The notes under the pieces are model-generated. The model did not search any database. It had not been told where the DNA came from and was given only the letters and a program-made list of their open reading frames with translations. Shown here piece after piece: positions 21,800-30,599 of a stretch of DNA of 64,000 nt. Made by a program: the position numbers and the translations under genes. The stretch's first letter is position 1, and every line of letters starts with the position of its first letter. The stretch is from Gammaproteobacteria bacterium MOLA455 (lineage in GTDB: Bacteria > Pseudomonadota > Gammaproteobacteria > Pseudomonadales > Porticoccaceae), in the NCBI GenBank assembly GCA_000511875.1, contig AZIN01000004.1:124001-188000 (forward strand). Reading direction: 5' to 3'.

Positions 21800-22210
21800 A
21801 TGCTGCGTTCTGTTGATTTGAGCGACTATATGTCGCGCAATCCAGTTAGTGTATCTGCAACTGATAATGTTTTTGACGCCATCGAATTGATTATTGAACA
21901 CAAGGTTTCTGGTGTCTGCGTGGTGGATGATCAGAGTACTTTATTAGGGGTTCTGTCAGAGCTTGATTGTCTTAGAGCTATTCTCAATGCCAGCTATAAC
22001 AACAATAGTGATATTGGCAGCGTTCGCGACTATATGACCGAAGAGGTTGATTCCTGTAAGTTGCATGCAGACGTAGTGGATGTGGCAGATTTTATGATCA
22101 AACAGGGCCATCGCCGTCTACCGGTTGTGGATAAGGGTAAGTTGGTTGGGCAGATAACCTGCCGACAACTGCTCACAGTGGTTAGCCAGTTTGCCAATGT
22201 TGCGGCCTGA
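21800..22210 (+). CDS. Tandem CBS-domain protein
   Basis: This 136-residue protein consists almost entirely of two CBS motifs. The first starts at DYMSRNPVSVSATDNVFDAI and the second at DYMTEEVDSCKLHADVVDVA, ending in QITCRQLLTVV. Paired CBS domains usually bind adenine nucleotides and act as regulatory modules, but there is no attached catalytic domain and no partner is evident from context. An AAGGGG ribosome site (21788-21793) lies just before the ATG. It stands alone between the purA terminator and a leftward gene. Confidence 0.9.
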   Translation: MLRSVDLSDYMSRNPVSVSATDNVFDAIELIIEHKVSGVCVVDDQSTLLGVLSELDCLRAILNASYNNNSDIGSVRDYMTEEVDSCKLHADVVDVADFMIKQGHRRLPVVDKGKLVGQITCRQLLTVVSQFANVAA

Positions 22211-22250
22211 TTTTTTAAGCGCTATTTTTATGCCTGTGTTTCCCGATAGC

Positions 22251-23132
22251 CTAATGGTGTAAGTAGTCAACGATTTGTCGTTGGCTATCTAGCCTGAATA
22301 GGTGGTCTGCTCGCTGGGGCATTTCGCCTAAGCTATGTTCGGTAATGCGCTGATAGTGGGCGATAAACTCGCCGATCTGAGTTGCGGACATAATGCCCTG
22401 ATGCTTATCACTGGCTGAGTTACCCAAGCTTGCAGCAAGCTTTTCTTCCTGCTCCAGACGCCAGTTAAATACGCTTTCAAAAGAGGGCGCCTGCAACATA
22501 ATTAGCTCGTCGAGTAAACCAAACAGTACCTGATACTCTCCCGCCAGAGCTTGATTGACACTTGTCCGCCAAACGAGGTCAGCATCCTGTTCTGATTCAA
22601 GACTATTTACTGGCTCATTCAATTGCTCGTCGCTCTGTGCCTGTGCGCCAACACACCAGCCCTCGAAAACAATAATATCCACTGCCCCACTAATGCGATC
22701 GCACTGTGCCTCAGGCATACGGTCGTCGCGGCTTTTGTCAAAGCGAGGGATCAGAGTTTCTGCAGATCCATCGACAAGTTTTGCAATGGTCTCTAAGGCC
22801 AAAGGAATATCGTGAGTGCCGGGCACACCGCGAGTTGCCAGTAGTGGGTGCACCTGCTTAGCCAGCTGCTGGCGCTGTCGTTTTGTCAGATAAAAATCAT
22901 CCAGTGAAAGGGAGACACAGCGCAGTTGGTAACGCTCACTAAGCATGCTGCAAAGATAGTCGGCTAGGGTCGATTTGCCAGAACCCTGAGAGCCATTGAT
23001 ACCAATAATCAATGGCTTGTCAGCGGCGCTTTGGTATTTCTCAAGCAGTGGCGAAAACCATCTTGCGGCGCTCAACAAATAGCTTTCGGGGAGTTTGTTG
23101 CGGCTTAAAAACTGTTGCTCTGCAGGGCTCAT
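22251..23132 (-). CDS. P-loop kinase, D-glycerate 3-kinase-like
   Basis: The 293-residue protein has a P-loop GINGSQGSGKSTLADYL (about 43-59), then SLSLDDFYLTKRQRQQLA and HPLLATRGVPGTHD. These are hallmarks of the plant-type D-glycerate 3-kinase and related uridine-kinase-like proteins. PRFDKSRDDRMPE and DIIVFEGWCVG (Walker B region) follow. It would phosphorylate glycerate, but substrate cannot be proved from sequence. The start lies 25 bases from the stop of rlmA on the same strand, so the two are probably co-transcribed. Confidence 0.85.
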   Translation of the reverse strand: MSPAEQQFLSRNKLPESYLLSAARWFSPLLEKYQSAADKPLIIGINGSQGSGKSTLADYLCSMLSERYQLRCVSLSLDDFYLTKRQRQQLAKQVHPLLATRGVPGTHDIPLALETIAKLVDGSAETLIPRFDKSRDDRMPEAQCDRISGAVDIIVFEGWCVGAQAQSDEQLNEPVNSLESEQDADLVWRTSVNQALAGEYQVLFGLLDELIMLQAPSFESVFNWRLEQEEKLAASLGNSASDKHQGIMSATQIGEFIAHYQRITEHSLGEMPQRADHLFRLDSQRQIVDYLHH

Positions 23133-23157
23133 ATTAGATCTTTTATGGGTGATTATG

Positions 23158-24045
23158 TTAGCTGCTTTGGTTCTGATAAATATTGATCTTGAAGTGGATC
23201 AGGGTTTCAAGCTTGTCCAGCTTGGCCAACATCTCCTGCTGTTCTGGGCGACTGTGCCAGTAGTAGGGAGTCATCTTTAGCAGGTCGAGAATATAGCTGC
23301 CGGTGACGACAATAGTCTGCTTGATTTCAATCTGCTCCAGCAAATTAAATTGAGTTGCCTTTTCCAGGCCTGCGGTGTTTCCGCCATGGGGCAGGGACTG
23401 CTCATAGATTAGCGCGGTGAGCCCTGATAAATGCTCTGCACCTGGACCGACCATAATTAACTGGCCGCCGGGTTTAAGCACGCGAGCGGTCTCTTCGGCA
23501 CTGATCGGTGAAAACACTGAAATAGCCGTGTCTATACGGTTTTCAAATAGCGGAATATTGTAGACGCTGTCAACTGCGAGGCGCGCATCCATCTTGCGTT
23601 TCGCGGCTAGGCGAACGGCAAACTTTGAGATATCCATACCCAACAGTTTAAGTTTGGTCGATGCTGTTGCAGAGGCTATTCGCAGCTGCTGCATATAGTA
23701 GCCCTCACCACAGCCGAGATCCAAAACAGTCTGTTCGGGCTCGCTTGCGGCCTTGGCAACGGCGGCAACAATGGCATCAGACAGAGGCTCATAGTAACCG
23801 GCATTTAAAAAGCGCTGGCGGCTGCGAATCATTTCGTCGCTATCACCGGGATTGCGACTATGCTTGTGCTGGACCAATAACAGATTGAGATAACCCTCGC
23901 GGGCCAGATCAAAACTGTGCTGATTGTTGCACCGGTAAGTGCGTGGTTGCGGATCATCCTGCAGGATCAATGCTTGATCGCAGCTAGGACATTTAAAATT
24001 GTCGCGGGTTGAGCGCAACGCTGGGTAGACAAAGGCTTTAGGCAA
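23158..24045 (-). CDS. rlmA: 23S rRNA (guanine-N1)-methyltransferase, RlmA family
   Basis: RlmA methylates G745 (or G748) of 23S rRNA using S-adenosylmethionine. The 295-residue protein has the N-terminal zinc finger (CPSCDQALILQ, then YRCNNQHSFD). The segment AREGYLNLLLVQHKHSRNPG and the SAM-binding VLDLGCGEGYYMQQL follow. DSVYNIPLFENRIDTAISVF matches the methyltransferase core. About 15 residues (MPKAFVYPALRSTRD) precede the usual start, so a shorter start is possible but no internal ATG precedes the zinc finger. Whether it is of the G745 or G748 class was not resolved. Confidence 0.93.
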   Translation of the reverse strand: MPKAFVYPALRSTRDNFKCPSCDQALILQDDPQPRTYRCNNQHSFDLAREGYLNLLLVQHKHSRNPGDSDEMIRSRQRFLNAGYYEPLSDAIVAAVAKAASEPEQTVLDLGCGEGYYMQQLRIASATASTKLKLLGMDISKFAVRLAAKRKMDARLAVDSVYNIPLFENRIDTAISVFSPISAEETARVLKPGGQLIMVGPGAEHLSGLTALIYEQSLPHGGNTAGLEKATQFNLLEQIEIKQTIVVTGSYILDLLKMTPYYWHSRPEQQEMLAKLDKLETLIHFKINIYQNQSS

Positions 24046-24257
24046 GATAATCTCTGGGCGGAATCGATCGAGAGCGTAGCTTACAGCGGTTAATATCAGA
24101 GAACAATTGTTTGCTACTCACAGCGGCTGTCGTCCGGGTTTTAGTTGCTGTCTTTTACAGAGTTAGTTTTTAGGTATACTGAACCGGCAGCTGGACCTCC
24201 AGCGCAATGAACTGCCCTTTAGAGCAGTAGTTAATCTTTCTCACTAGAGTCTCAGCT

Positions 24258-24893
24258 ATGTTGACTGTTCATCATTTAAATAATTCCCGCTCGCAACGAA
24301 TCCTCTGGTTACTTGAAGAGCTCGGCCTAGAGTATCAGCTACAAGCCTATCAGCGCGACCCAGTGACCAATCTTGCACCCCCGGAGTTAGAGCGCGTTCA
24401 TCCGCTGGGTAAGTCGCCCGTTTTGACTGATGGCGAAGCCACAATTATTGAGTCTGGCGCGATTGTTGACTATGTCTTACGCCACTATGGCGCTGGTCGG
24501 TTGCAGCCTGAAATCGACACTGATGGCTATGAGCAGTACCTGCAGTGGCTGCATTATGCAGAGGGCAGCGCGATGTTACCTATGATGCTAAAAATGTATA
24601 CGGCACGTTTGGGCGACGCCGGTGCGCCACTGCAACCGCGCATCAGTGACGAACTGCAGCGTCATCTAGGCTATATAGAGAATTCGCTGCAGGACGTCGA
24701 TTGGTTGGTGGGTAACAGTTTTTCTGGCGCCGATATTCAGCTTTCATTTGTGGTTGAAATTACCCCGCTGCTCTACTCATTGGAGGCACTGCCGAACATT
24801 GCCGCCTACCGTCAACGCATACAGCAGCGCCCAGCCTATAAGGCTGCCCTTGAGCGTGGTGGATTTTATGCCTATGGTTCTGACGCGGCTTAG
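24258..24893 (+). CDS. Glutathione S-transferase family protein
   Basis: The 211-residue protein has an N-terminal thioredoxin-like GST domain (about 1-78: VHHLNNSRSQRILWLLEEL, HPLGKSPVLTDG, IIESGAIVDYVLRHYG) and a C-terminal all-helical domain (about 88-205). The Ser-Arg-Ser-Gln-Arg stretch near residue 10 is where the glutathione-activating residue is expected, and ESGAI contributes to glutathione binding. The individual substrate is unknown. The preceding 212 bases (24046-24257) form a divergent promoter region with rlmA; no clear regulatory site was seen there. Confidence 0.9.
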   Translation: MLTVHHLNNSRSQRILWLLEELGLEYQLQAYQRDPVTNLAPPELERVHPLGKSPVLTDGEATIIESGAIVDYVLRHYGAGRLQPEIDTDGYEQYLQWLHYAEGSAMLPMMLKMYTARLGDAGAPLQPRISDELQRHLGYIENSLQDVDWLVGNSFSGADIQLSFVVEITPLLYSLEALPNIAAYRQRIQQRPAYKAALERGGFYAYGSDAA

Positions 24894-24932
24894 ATAAGTT
24901 AGATTGCCCAAGGGCCTGTCTTGGGAACCTTT

Positions 24933-25385
24933 CTAGGGAGCCAGGCATTTTTTGGCGCGTTCAATACAAGGCTGACAGTCGTTGGTGCGCAGAGGGCAGG
25001 CCCTGACGCAGATATGGTAGTTGTAGGTACACTGACGCTGTTTGTTGTCACTGAAAGTCTCTTTATCGCTGCGGCTTTGGCACTGCTCGGGTAGGTCGTC
25101 TCGGGCAATGTAAATAGCATTTCGCGCCACTAGGTCACAGTAGTTGTATAGCAGGGCGTCGCGGACTTCAGAATCTATCTCGGCTGGATCTTTTAGCTGT
25201 TCATTAATTAGTTCGCGCTGGGTGAATACTGCGCTGCGACCCAGGGTATAGGTGTCTAAATTGTACTTGGGTTGTGATGAGTTATTCGCGCAACCGAGTA
25301 ATGTTAGGGTCGCGGCAAGCATTAGGGTTACGGCTGTCAGTTTGTTCGATAGCTGAATTGTCACGGGTTTTGGTTCCTTGTGCAT
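24933..25385 (-). CDS. Cysteine-rich lipoprotein, unrecognised
   Basis: The 150-residue protein has a signal sequence (LTAVTLMLAATLTLLGC) with a clear lipobox LLGC, so it is predicted to be a lipoprotein. The mature part has eight further cysteines, clustered from DLPEQC to the end (QCTYNYHICVRACPLR, NDCQPCIERAKKC). Paired spacing suggests disulfides or metal binding rather than a Fe-S ferredoxin, but no family was recognised. The first residues (MHKEPKPVTIQLSNK) contain an unusually long polar stretch before the hydrophobic core; a later start could be the real one. It converges on the GST gene and is divergent from the small gene at 25529. Confidence 0.7.
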   Translation of the reverse strand: MHKEPKPVTIQLSNKLTAVTLMLAATLTLLGCANNSSQPKYNLDTYTLGRSAVFTQRELINEQLKDPAEIDSEVRDALLYNYCDLVARNAIYIARDDLPEQCQSRSDKETFSDNKQRQCTYNYHICVRACPLRTNDCQPCIERAKKCLAP

Positions 25386-25451
25386 AGCACTCTTAAAGTG
25401 TATCTAACAATGCATCAATAAAGAGTGCACTGATTAAATAGCTCCATTGTT

Positions 25452-25468
25452 GGCTCTCTGAGAGAGCC
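25452..25468 (+). other. Perfect 7-bp hairpin between divergent small genes
   Basis: The sequence ggctctc-tga-gagagcc is a perfect inverted repeat in the 143-base region between the Cys-rich lipoprotein and the gene at 25529. It is followed by ctgttgtttt on the plus strand. It could be an operator or an attenuator in the leader; no family of site was recognised. Confidence 0.4.
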
Positions 25469-25528
25469 CTGTTGTTTTCACTGTCCACAGATTCACATTC
25501 AGTTATTTCGTCACGGAGGACGTCAAGC

Positions 25529-25852
25529 ATGGCGTGTTGCTGTGATTTTGAATATGCCAACCTTGGCGGCCTAGGTCAATGGTTATCTGAGCAAACTGAT
25601 ATGCAGCGCCCAAATGCAGATTCTGCTTATTACGATGAATTTTTGCAGTTACAGATAAAATTGCAGAAGCGGATCGTCTCGTTGCGTAAAAATGGGCACC
25701 TAGTTCAAGAAGATATGGCCGACTATGAATTGTCTCTGCGTCAGTATCAGAGAATGGAACAGAATCCCCAAGCCATAGTGTCACTCTGGCAGCTGTTCAA
25801 AATAGCCAAGGCCCACGGCCTGGATATCGACGAAATTCTGCGCTTCGACTAG
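25529..25852 (+). CDS. Hypothetical protein, 107 residues
   Basis: Not recognised. A GGAGGA ribosome site at 25515-25520, eight bases before the ATG at 25529, decides this start; a TTG further upstream at 25472 is less likely. The protein starts with three adjacent cysteines (MACCCDFEYANLGGLGQWL). It then has an amphipathic helical region rich in Gln, Leu and Lys (YDEFLQLQIKLQKRIVSLRK, DYELSLRQYQRMEQNP), and ends in IAKAHGLDIDEILRFD. No signal peptide or membrane segment was seen. The strong ribosome site supports a real gene. Confidence 0.7.
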   Translation: MACCCDFEYANLGGLGQWLSEQTDMQRPNADSAYYDEFLQLQIKLQKRIVSLRKNGHLVQEDMADYELSLRQYQRMEQNPQAIVSLWQLFKIAKAHGLDIDEILRFD

Positions 25853-26133
25853 CGTTGAACCACTAACCTATCCAGTCACGTCTTGATGTCGCCGTGACAA
25901 AACTAATCGGCCGCTGAATTGCGATACCTCTCGAGCGCTGTGAAATAACGCGGCGGAGTAATGGCTGATTAAATAGGCAGTGTGGTTTCTCCTGTCTATG
26001 AGCCACAATCTTCGCAAGCTTAAGCCAATAGACGTCACTCCAATATCCCAAGCCCCCCCCTCTATTTTTGTGTATACCTAGTGATAAATGATCTATGCTT
26101 GCGAAAATTTTTTCCCTGCAGAGATCAATTACC

Positions 26134-26604
26134 ATGTGCGCCACCACGACTGATCAATCAGTAAAACGATCTGAACTGCTCACCCTGGGTTGGCGTGAGT
26201 GGGTAAGCTTGCCAAATCTAGGGATTTCATCGATTAAATCAAAGGTTGATACCGGGGCACGAACCTCCGCCCTCCATGCCTATTTCGTTGAACCCTATCA
26301 TAAAGGTGATGAACAGCGTGTCAGGTTTGGCATCCACCCTAATCAAAATGACAACGAAACCGAGGTTGTTTGTGATGCCGCCGTGTTGGAAGAGCGAACA
26401 ATCACCGACTCCGGGGGTCATGCAGAGCGTCGCTTTGTGATAGAAACAACAGTTACTATTGGCGAGATAAAACGAACGATCGAGATAACATTGACCAATC
26501 GCGACACCATGAAGTTTCGACTGTTACTTGGACGCACAGCCCTGAATGGCCTTTATTGCGTCAACCCAGCGGCGTCTTATCTCTCAGGTTATCCCTCAAT
26601 GTGA
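26134..26604 (+). CDS. Retropepsin-like protein of the RimK-associated zinc-protease (PF05618) family
   Basis: The protein of about 156 residues has the motif [13 protein letters not shown], with the DTGA catalytic triad of retropepsin-like aspartic peptidases, then [21 protein letters not shown], a typical second half of the fold. The family is often labelled ATP-dependent zinc protease because it is found beside RimK-type ligases; its biochemical activity is poorly defined. [20 protein letters not shown] matches the usual N-terminal part, and the ATG at 26134 was preferred over one 13 codons upstream (26095). The following gene is rimK and then a deacylase, all in the same direction. Confidence 0.87.
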   Translation: MCATTTDQSVKRSELLTLGWREWVSLPNLGISSIKSKVDTGARTSALHAYFVEPYHKGDEQRVRFGIHPNQNDNETEVVCDAAVLEERTITDSGGHAERRFVIETTVTIGEIKRTIEITLTNRDTMKFRLLLGRTALNGLYCVNPAASYLSGYPSM

Positions 26605-26658
26605 CGTCTTGCAGTCCATAATAATTAAACGCCGGATCCAAATAACCTAGGAAAAATA

Positions 26659-27570
26659 ATGAAGATTGCGATTTTGTCACGGAACCCCAAACTTTACTCC
26701 ACAAGCCGTCTTGTGGAAGCTGCCAAAGAGCGTGGTCACGACATTCGTGTTATTGACCATATTCGCTGTTTTATGGATATGGGTACCGAGAATCCGTCCA
26801 TACACTTCAAAAACGAAGAGTTTAATCCCGGTGACTTTGATGCGGTCATCCCTCGCATTGGCGCTTCAGTGACTTTTTATGGTACTTCAGTGGTGCGCCA
26901 GTTTGAAATGATGGGCACTTATTGCGTCAACGAGTCCGTTGCAATTTCTCGCTCTCGAGACAAGCTGCGCTCTATCCAGCTGTTGTCGCGTAAAGGGGTT
27001 GGCATACCTGTAACCGCTTTCGCCAATTCGCCAGATGATGTCAAAGGCCTGATTCGAGAGGTCGGCGGTGCACCACTGGTTATTAAGGTATTGGAAGGAA
27101 CTCAGGGTATTGGCGTGGTGCTGGCCGAGACCAAAAAAGCGGCAGAAAGTGTTATTCAGGCCTTTATGGGGGTAAAAAGTAATATCCTTATTCAGGAATT
27201 TATTAAAGAGGCTGGCGGCAGCGATATTCGCTGTCTGGTTGTCGGAGGCAAGGTTATTGCTGCTATGCAGAGGACAGCCCCCGAGGGAGAGTTTCGTTCC
27301 AATCTGCATCGTGGTGGTTCAGCTAAACTGGTGACGCTCTCGTCTGCCGAACGTAAAACAGCCATTACGGCCGCGACTATCATGGGGCTCAATGTGTGCG
27401 GTGTCGATTTATTGCGATCCAGTCGAGGCCCACTGGTGATGGAGGTGAACTCTTCGCCGGGATTGAAAGGCATTGAAGAAGCGACCCAAAAAGATGTTGC
27501 AGGACTGATTATCGATTTTATCGAGAAAAACGCCAAACCCAATAAAACACGTACACGCGGCAAAGGATAA
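26659..27570 (+). CDS. rimK: RimK-family alpha-L-glutamate ligase
   Basis: RimK in E. coli is an ATP-grasp ligase that adds glutamate residues to the C-terminus of ribosomal protein S6. This 303-residue protein has the RimK N-terminal domain ([20 protein letters not shown]), then the ATP-grasp region with [39 protein letters not shown] and [16 protein letters not shown]. The C-terminal tail is basic and Lys/Arg-rich ([14 protein letters not shown]). It lies 54 bases after the retropepsin gene and 11 bases before the deacylase gene, an apparent operon. The target need not be S6. Confidence 0.94.
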   Translation: MKIAILSRNPKLYSTSRLVEAAKERGHDIRVIDHIRCFMDMGTENPSIHFKNEEFNPGDFDAVIPRIGASVTFYGTSVVRQFEMMGTYCVNESVAISRSRDKLRSIQLLSRKGVGIPVTAFANSPDDVKGLIREVGGAPLVIKVLEGTQGIGVVLAETKKAAESVIQAFMGVKSNILIQEFIKEAGGSDIRCLVVGGKVIAAMQRTAPEGEFRSNLHRGGSAKLVTLSSAERKTAITAATIMGLNVCGVDLLRSSRGPLVMEVNSSPGLKGIEEATQKDVAGLIIDFIEKNAKPNKTRTRGKG

Positions 27571-27581
27571 TAGTTACCTGC

Positions 27582-28643
27582 ATGACAACCAAAAATAAAC
27601 CGGTGACGATTAATGGGATCACCATACAACCTGGTGAGCGGCGTGTTATTGAACTGCCTATTGGCAAGTTATATACCCATATCAATGTCAATATTCCACT
27701 ACAGGTTATCTGCGGGAAAAACAGTGGGCCAACTGTGTTTATTAGTGCTGCTATCCATGGTGATGAGCTTAACGGCGTTGAAATAACCCGGCGCCTGTTA
27801 AAAACCAGCGCGCTTAAACGCTTGCGTGGTACGCTCATAGTCATTCCCGTGGTGAATATATTTGGTATCATCCAGCACTCTCGCTACCTGCCAGACAGGC
27901 GTGACCTGAACCGCTCTTTTCCAGGCTCCAGCCGGGGCTCACTGGCGGCAAGGCTGGCACATATTTTTCTGCAGGAGGTGGTGCGGCAGTGTGATTACGG
28001 TATCGATTTGCATACGGGTGCCATACATCGCTCCAATCTGCCACAAATTCGTGCCAATCTGGATGACCCAGAGACAAAACTATTAGCCGAGGCTTTTTCA
28101 GTCCCGGTATTACTTAACTCAAATTTACGTGATGGTTCGCTCCGCCAAGCGGCTGACGAGTATGGGGTGAAAGTGTTGCTCTACGAAGCCGGTGAAGCAT
28201 TGCGCTTTGACGAGTTATCCATCCGTGCCGGCGTGCGCGGTATTTTATCGGTTATGCGACACCTGGCCATGTTGGCACCGACAAAAAATCCTGGCAAGCG
28301 CCATGAACCCTTTGTTGCCCGTTCAAGTAGTTGGGAGCGAGCACCGCAGAGCGGCATACTGCGCTCGGTTGTCGCTCTCGGTTCCAGAGTGAGGAGCGGT
28401 GATGTCTTAGGTATTATCTCAGACCCATCTGACCTGTTTAATCCAACAGACTATCCGGTCACCGCGCAATATAACGGTCTGGTGATTGGCAGGAGCAATA
28501 TCCCGCTGGTCAACGAAGGTGATGCCCTGTTTCATATCGCTCGCTTTGAGGATATTAAAGAAGCAGCCGCATCGGTTGAGGTCTTTCAGACCGGCGCACA
28601 ACACTCTCCCAATCCAGTGTTCGACGATCAGACGCTTATTTGA
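27582..28643 (+). CDS. Succinylglutamate desuccinylase/aspartoacylase family protein
   Basis: The 353-residue protein is of the AstE/AspA group of zinc-dependent M14-like hydrolases. The zinc site is visible as AAIHGDELNGVE (His and Glu) and DLHTGAIHRSNLPQIRANL (His). A C-terminal beta-barrel-like part carries VVALGSRVRSGDVLGIISDP and NIPLVNEGDALFHIARF. Family members cleave N-acyl amino acids or related amide bonds, but the substrate is not known. Position directly after rimK suggests action on the same glutamylated product, perhaps removal of added residues; this is an inference. The stop is followed by a short palindrome (tgaggtgcctca, 28641-28652) and no clear terminator. Confidence 0.9.
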   Translation: MTTKNKPVTINGITIQPGERRVIELPIGKLYTHINVNIPLQVICGKNSGPTVFISAAIHGDELNGVEITRRLLKTSALKRLRGTLIVIPVVNIFGIIQHSRYLPDRRDLNRSFPGSSRGSLAARLAHIFLQEVVRQCDYGIDLHTGAIHRSNLPQIRANLDDPETKLLAEAFSVPVLLNSNLRDGSLRQAADEYGVKVLLYEAGEALRFDELSIRAGVRGILSVMRHLAMLAPTKNPGKRHEPFVARSSSWERAPQSGILRSVVALGSRVRSGDVLGIISDPSDLFNPTDYPVTAQYNGLVIGRSNIPLVNEGDALFHIARFEDIKEAAASVEVFQTGAQHSPNPVFDDQTLI

Positions 28644-28861
28644 GGTGCCTCATTCAAACGATCGTTGTAAACATGCAGATGGCATAGCCTAATACTGCCA
28701 CGCCTTCTGAATCACGTGCTCCGTGCTGTTGAATTTGAAATACCTGTGCTGCTATGTCTAATTCCATTCAATAGATGGTTTTAAAGTTAGCATTCAGTGG
28801 CATACTATTGCGGAAATTATCAACCATTCTTTGATATTACCGTCGAGACAGGACTCAGACC

Positions 28862-30568
28862 ATGCCCACGTTAAGCTCGCCAAACCTTTGTCGACTGAGT
28901 CGATCTGCTCTAAGCCTAACGGCACTTTTAATGATTGGCTGTACGCCACTTGATACACCGGGTTTGCTATCTCCAGAGACGCCGTCCGCAGTGCCTGAGG
29001 CGCTTCTTACGAGCATTGATAATCGTTGGTATACAGAGTCTGCGGCAGCGGTCGCAGAGACCAATCGGCAGGCACAGCGACTGTCGCTGCAGGCGGGCTC
29101 GGCGAAAAATATTATCCTTTTTGTCGGCGATGGTATGGGTGTAACCACAGTCACTGCCGCACGTATTTTTGAAGGGCAACAGCAGGGCATGTCTGGTGAA
29201 GAGAATAGTCTCAGCTTTGGCAAGTTCCCCTTCGTGGGCCTCGCGAAAACCTACAATGTCGATGCTCAAACAGCGGATTCGGCGGGCACTATGACCGCTA
29301 TGATGAGTGGTGTTAAAACCAACATAGGGATTGTTGGCCTTGACCAAGACGCTCATAGAGGTGATTGTCAATCAGCTGCCGGCAACCAGTTGTTTACCGC
29401 GCTGGAACTGGCCGAAATTGCTGGGCTCTCTACAGGCATCGTCTCCACTGCACGAATTACCCACGCCACACCTGCTGCAACCTATGCTAAATCCGCCGAT
29501 CGCGATTGGGAAAATCCCTCAATGATGCCCGCTGCGGCAATTGCTGCCGGTTGTGAAGATATCGCCTCGCAGCTGGTCAATTTTGAGCGCAATCTCGAAG
29601 CTCGCTACCCCGGTATTGATGTGGATGGTATCGAGGTCGCGCTGGGGGGTGGTCGGCGAGAGTTCTTACCCAATGATCCAGCAGCCAATAGCCGTGACGC
29701 CGGCAGTTCAGTAGAGGGCGACCGCAACGACAGTCGCAATCTTGTTCACGAGTGGCAAGCGCTGTATCCCAAGGGCGACTATGTGATTGATCAGACCGGT
29801 TTCGACGCTGTTGATACCGACAGTAGCGAGAATCTGTTCGGTCTATTTAATGAGTCAGCAATGCGCTACGAGACCGATCGTCTGAATGACACTGCAGGTG
29901 AACCCTCGCTCACTGAAATGACCGCCAAGGCGATCGATATTCTCGATAATAACGAGCAGGGTTTTTTCTTGATGGTGGAAGCCGGACGCATTGATCACGG
30001 CCATCATGCCAACAGTGCCTTTAACGCCTTGAGCGATACGGTGGAGTTATCTCGCGCGGTTCAGGCTGCACTGGATGCCACCAGCCGCGAGGATACGCTG
30101 GTTATTGTCACCGCCGATCACAGTCATGCCTTTACCATGGCCGGCTATCCAAAACGTGGTAATCCGATTCTGGGTAAGGTGGTGAATGTCGGGTCCAACA
30201 AGCCGGCATTAGCCGATGATGGACTGCCCTACACCACCTTGGGTTATGCCAATGGCCGTGGATTCCGTGATCTGGGTAATGAAACTAATGCCGATATGGT
30301 CTATTACAGTGAGGCAGTGGCGGGGCGTCAGGATTTAACCGCTCTAGACACTGAGACTGAGGGTTTTCATCAGGAAGTACTGGTGCCCTTAAAAAGTGAG
30401 ACTCACGGCGGTGAGGATGTGGCAGTCTATGGGATTGGCCCCGGGGCACATCTAGTCACTGGCTCCCATGAGCAGAGCATCGTTTTCCACGTAATGAACC
30501 ATGCAGGCAATCTATTTGAGAAAGCCTCAGCGGCGCTCTTTTTAACAAGGCCGCAGCGGCGCGAATAG
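28862..30568 (+). CDS. Alkaline phosphatase, predicted lipoprotein
   Basis: The 568-residue protein belongs to the PhoA-type alkaline phosphatase family, which hydrolyses phosphate monoesters outside the cytoplasm. NIILFVGDGMGVTTVTAARI is the first metal-binding segment. TADSAGTMTAMMSGVKT carries the nucleophile Ser140, and VEAGRIDHGHHAN, VTADHSHAFTMAG and the C-terminal ETHGGEDVAVYG supply later ligands. The N-terminus (SALSLTALLMIGC) has a lipobox, so it is probably lipid-anchored. No PhoB-box repeat was recognised in the 218 bases upstream. The gene converges on the multihaem cytochrome. Confidence 0.93.
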   Translation: MPTLSSPNLCRLSRSALSLTALLMIGCTPLDTPGLLSPETPSAVPEALLTSIDNRWYTESAAAVAETNRQAQRLSLQAGSAKNIILFVGDGMGVTTVTAARIFEGQQQGMSGEENSLSFGKFPFVGLAKTYNVDAQTADSAGTMTAMMSGVKTNIGIVGLDQDAHRGDCQSAAGNQLFTALELAEIAGLSTGIVSTARITHATPAATYAKSADRDWENPSMMPAAAIAAGCEDIASQLVNFERNLEARYPGIDVDGIEVALGGGRREFLPNDPAANSRDAGSSVEGDRNDSRNLVHEWQALYPKGDYVIDQTGFDAVDTDSSENLFGLFNESAMRYETDRLNDTAGEPSLTEMTAKAIDILDNNEQGFFLMVEAGRIDHGHHANSAFNALSDTVELSRAVQAALDATSREDTLVIVTADHSHAFTMAGYPKRGNPILGKVVNVGSNKPALADDGLPYTTLGYANGRGFRDLGNETNADMVYYSEAVAGRQDLTALDTETEGFHQEVLVPLKSETHGGEDVAVYGIGPGAHLVTGSHEQSIVFHVMNHAGNLFEKASAALFLTRPQRRE

Positions 30569-30599
30569 GTTTTAGCCTTTGACGTCGTGTGGCTAATTG

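Noticed and set aside
25863-26133. Gene or mobile-element remnant between 25853 and 26133
   Set aside because: A C8 run and a possible leftward frame are present, but no family motif, inverted ends or target duplication were seen.
28644-28861. Pho box upstream of the alkaline phosphatase
   Set aside because: No pair of CTGTCAT-like direct repeats at the required spacing was found.
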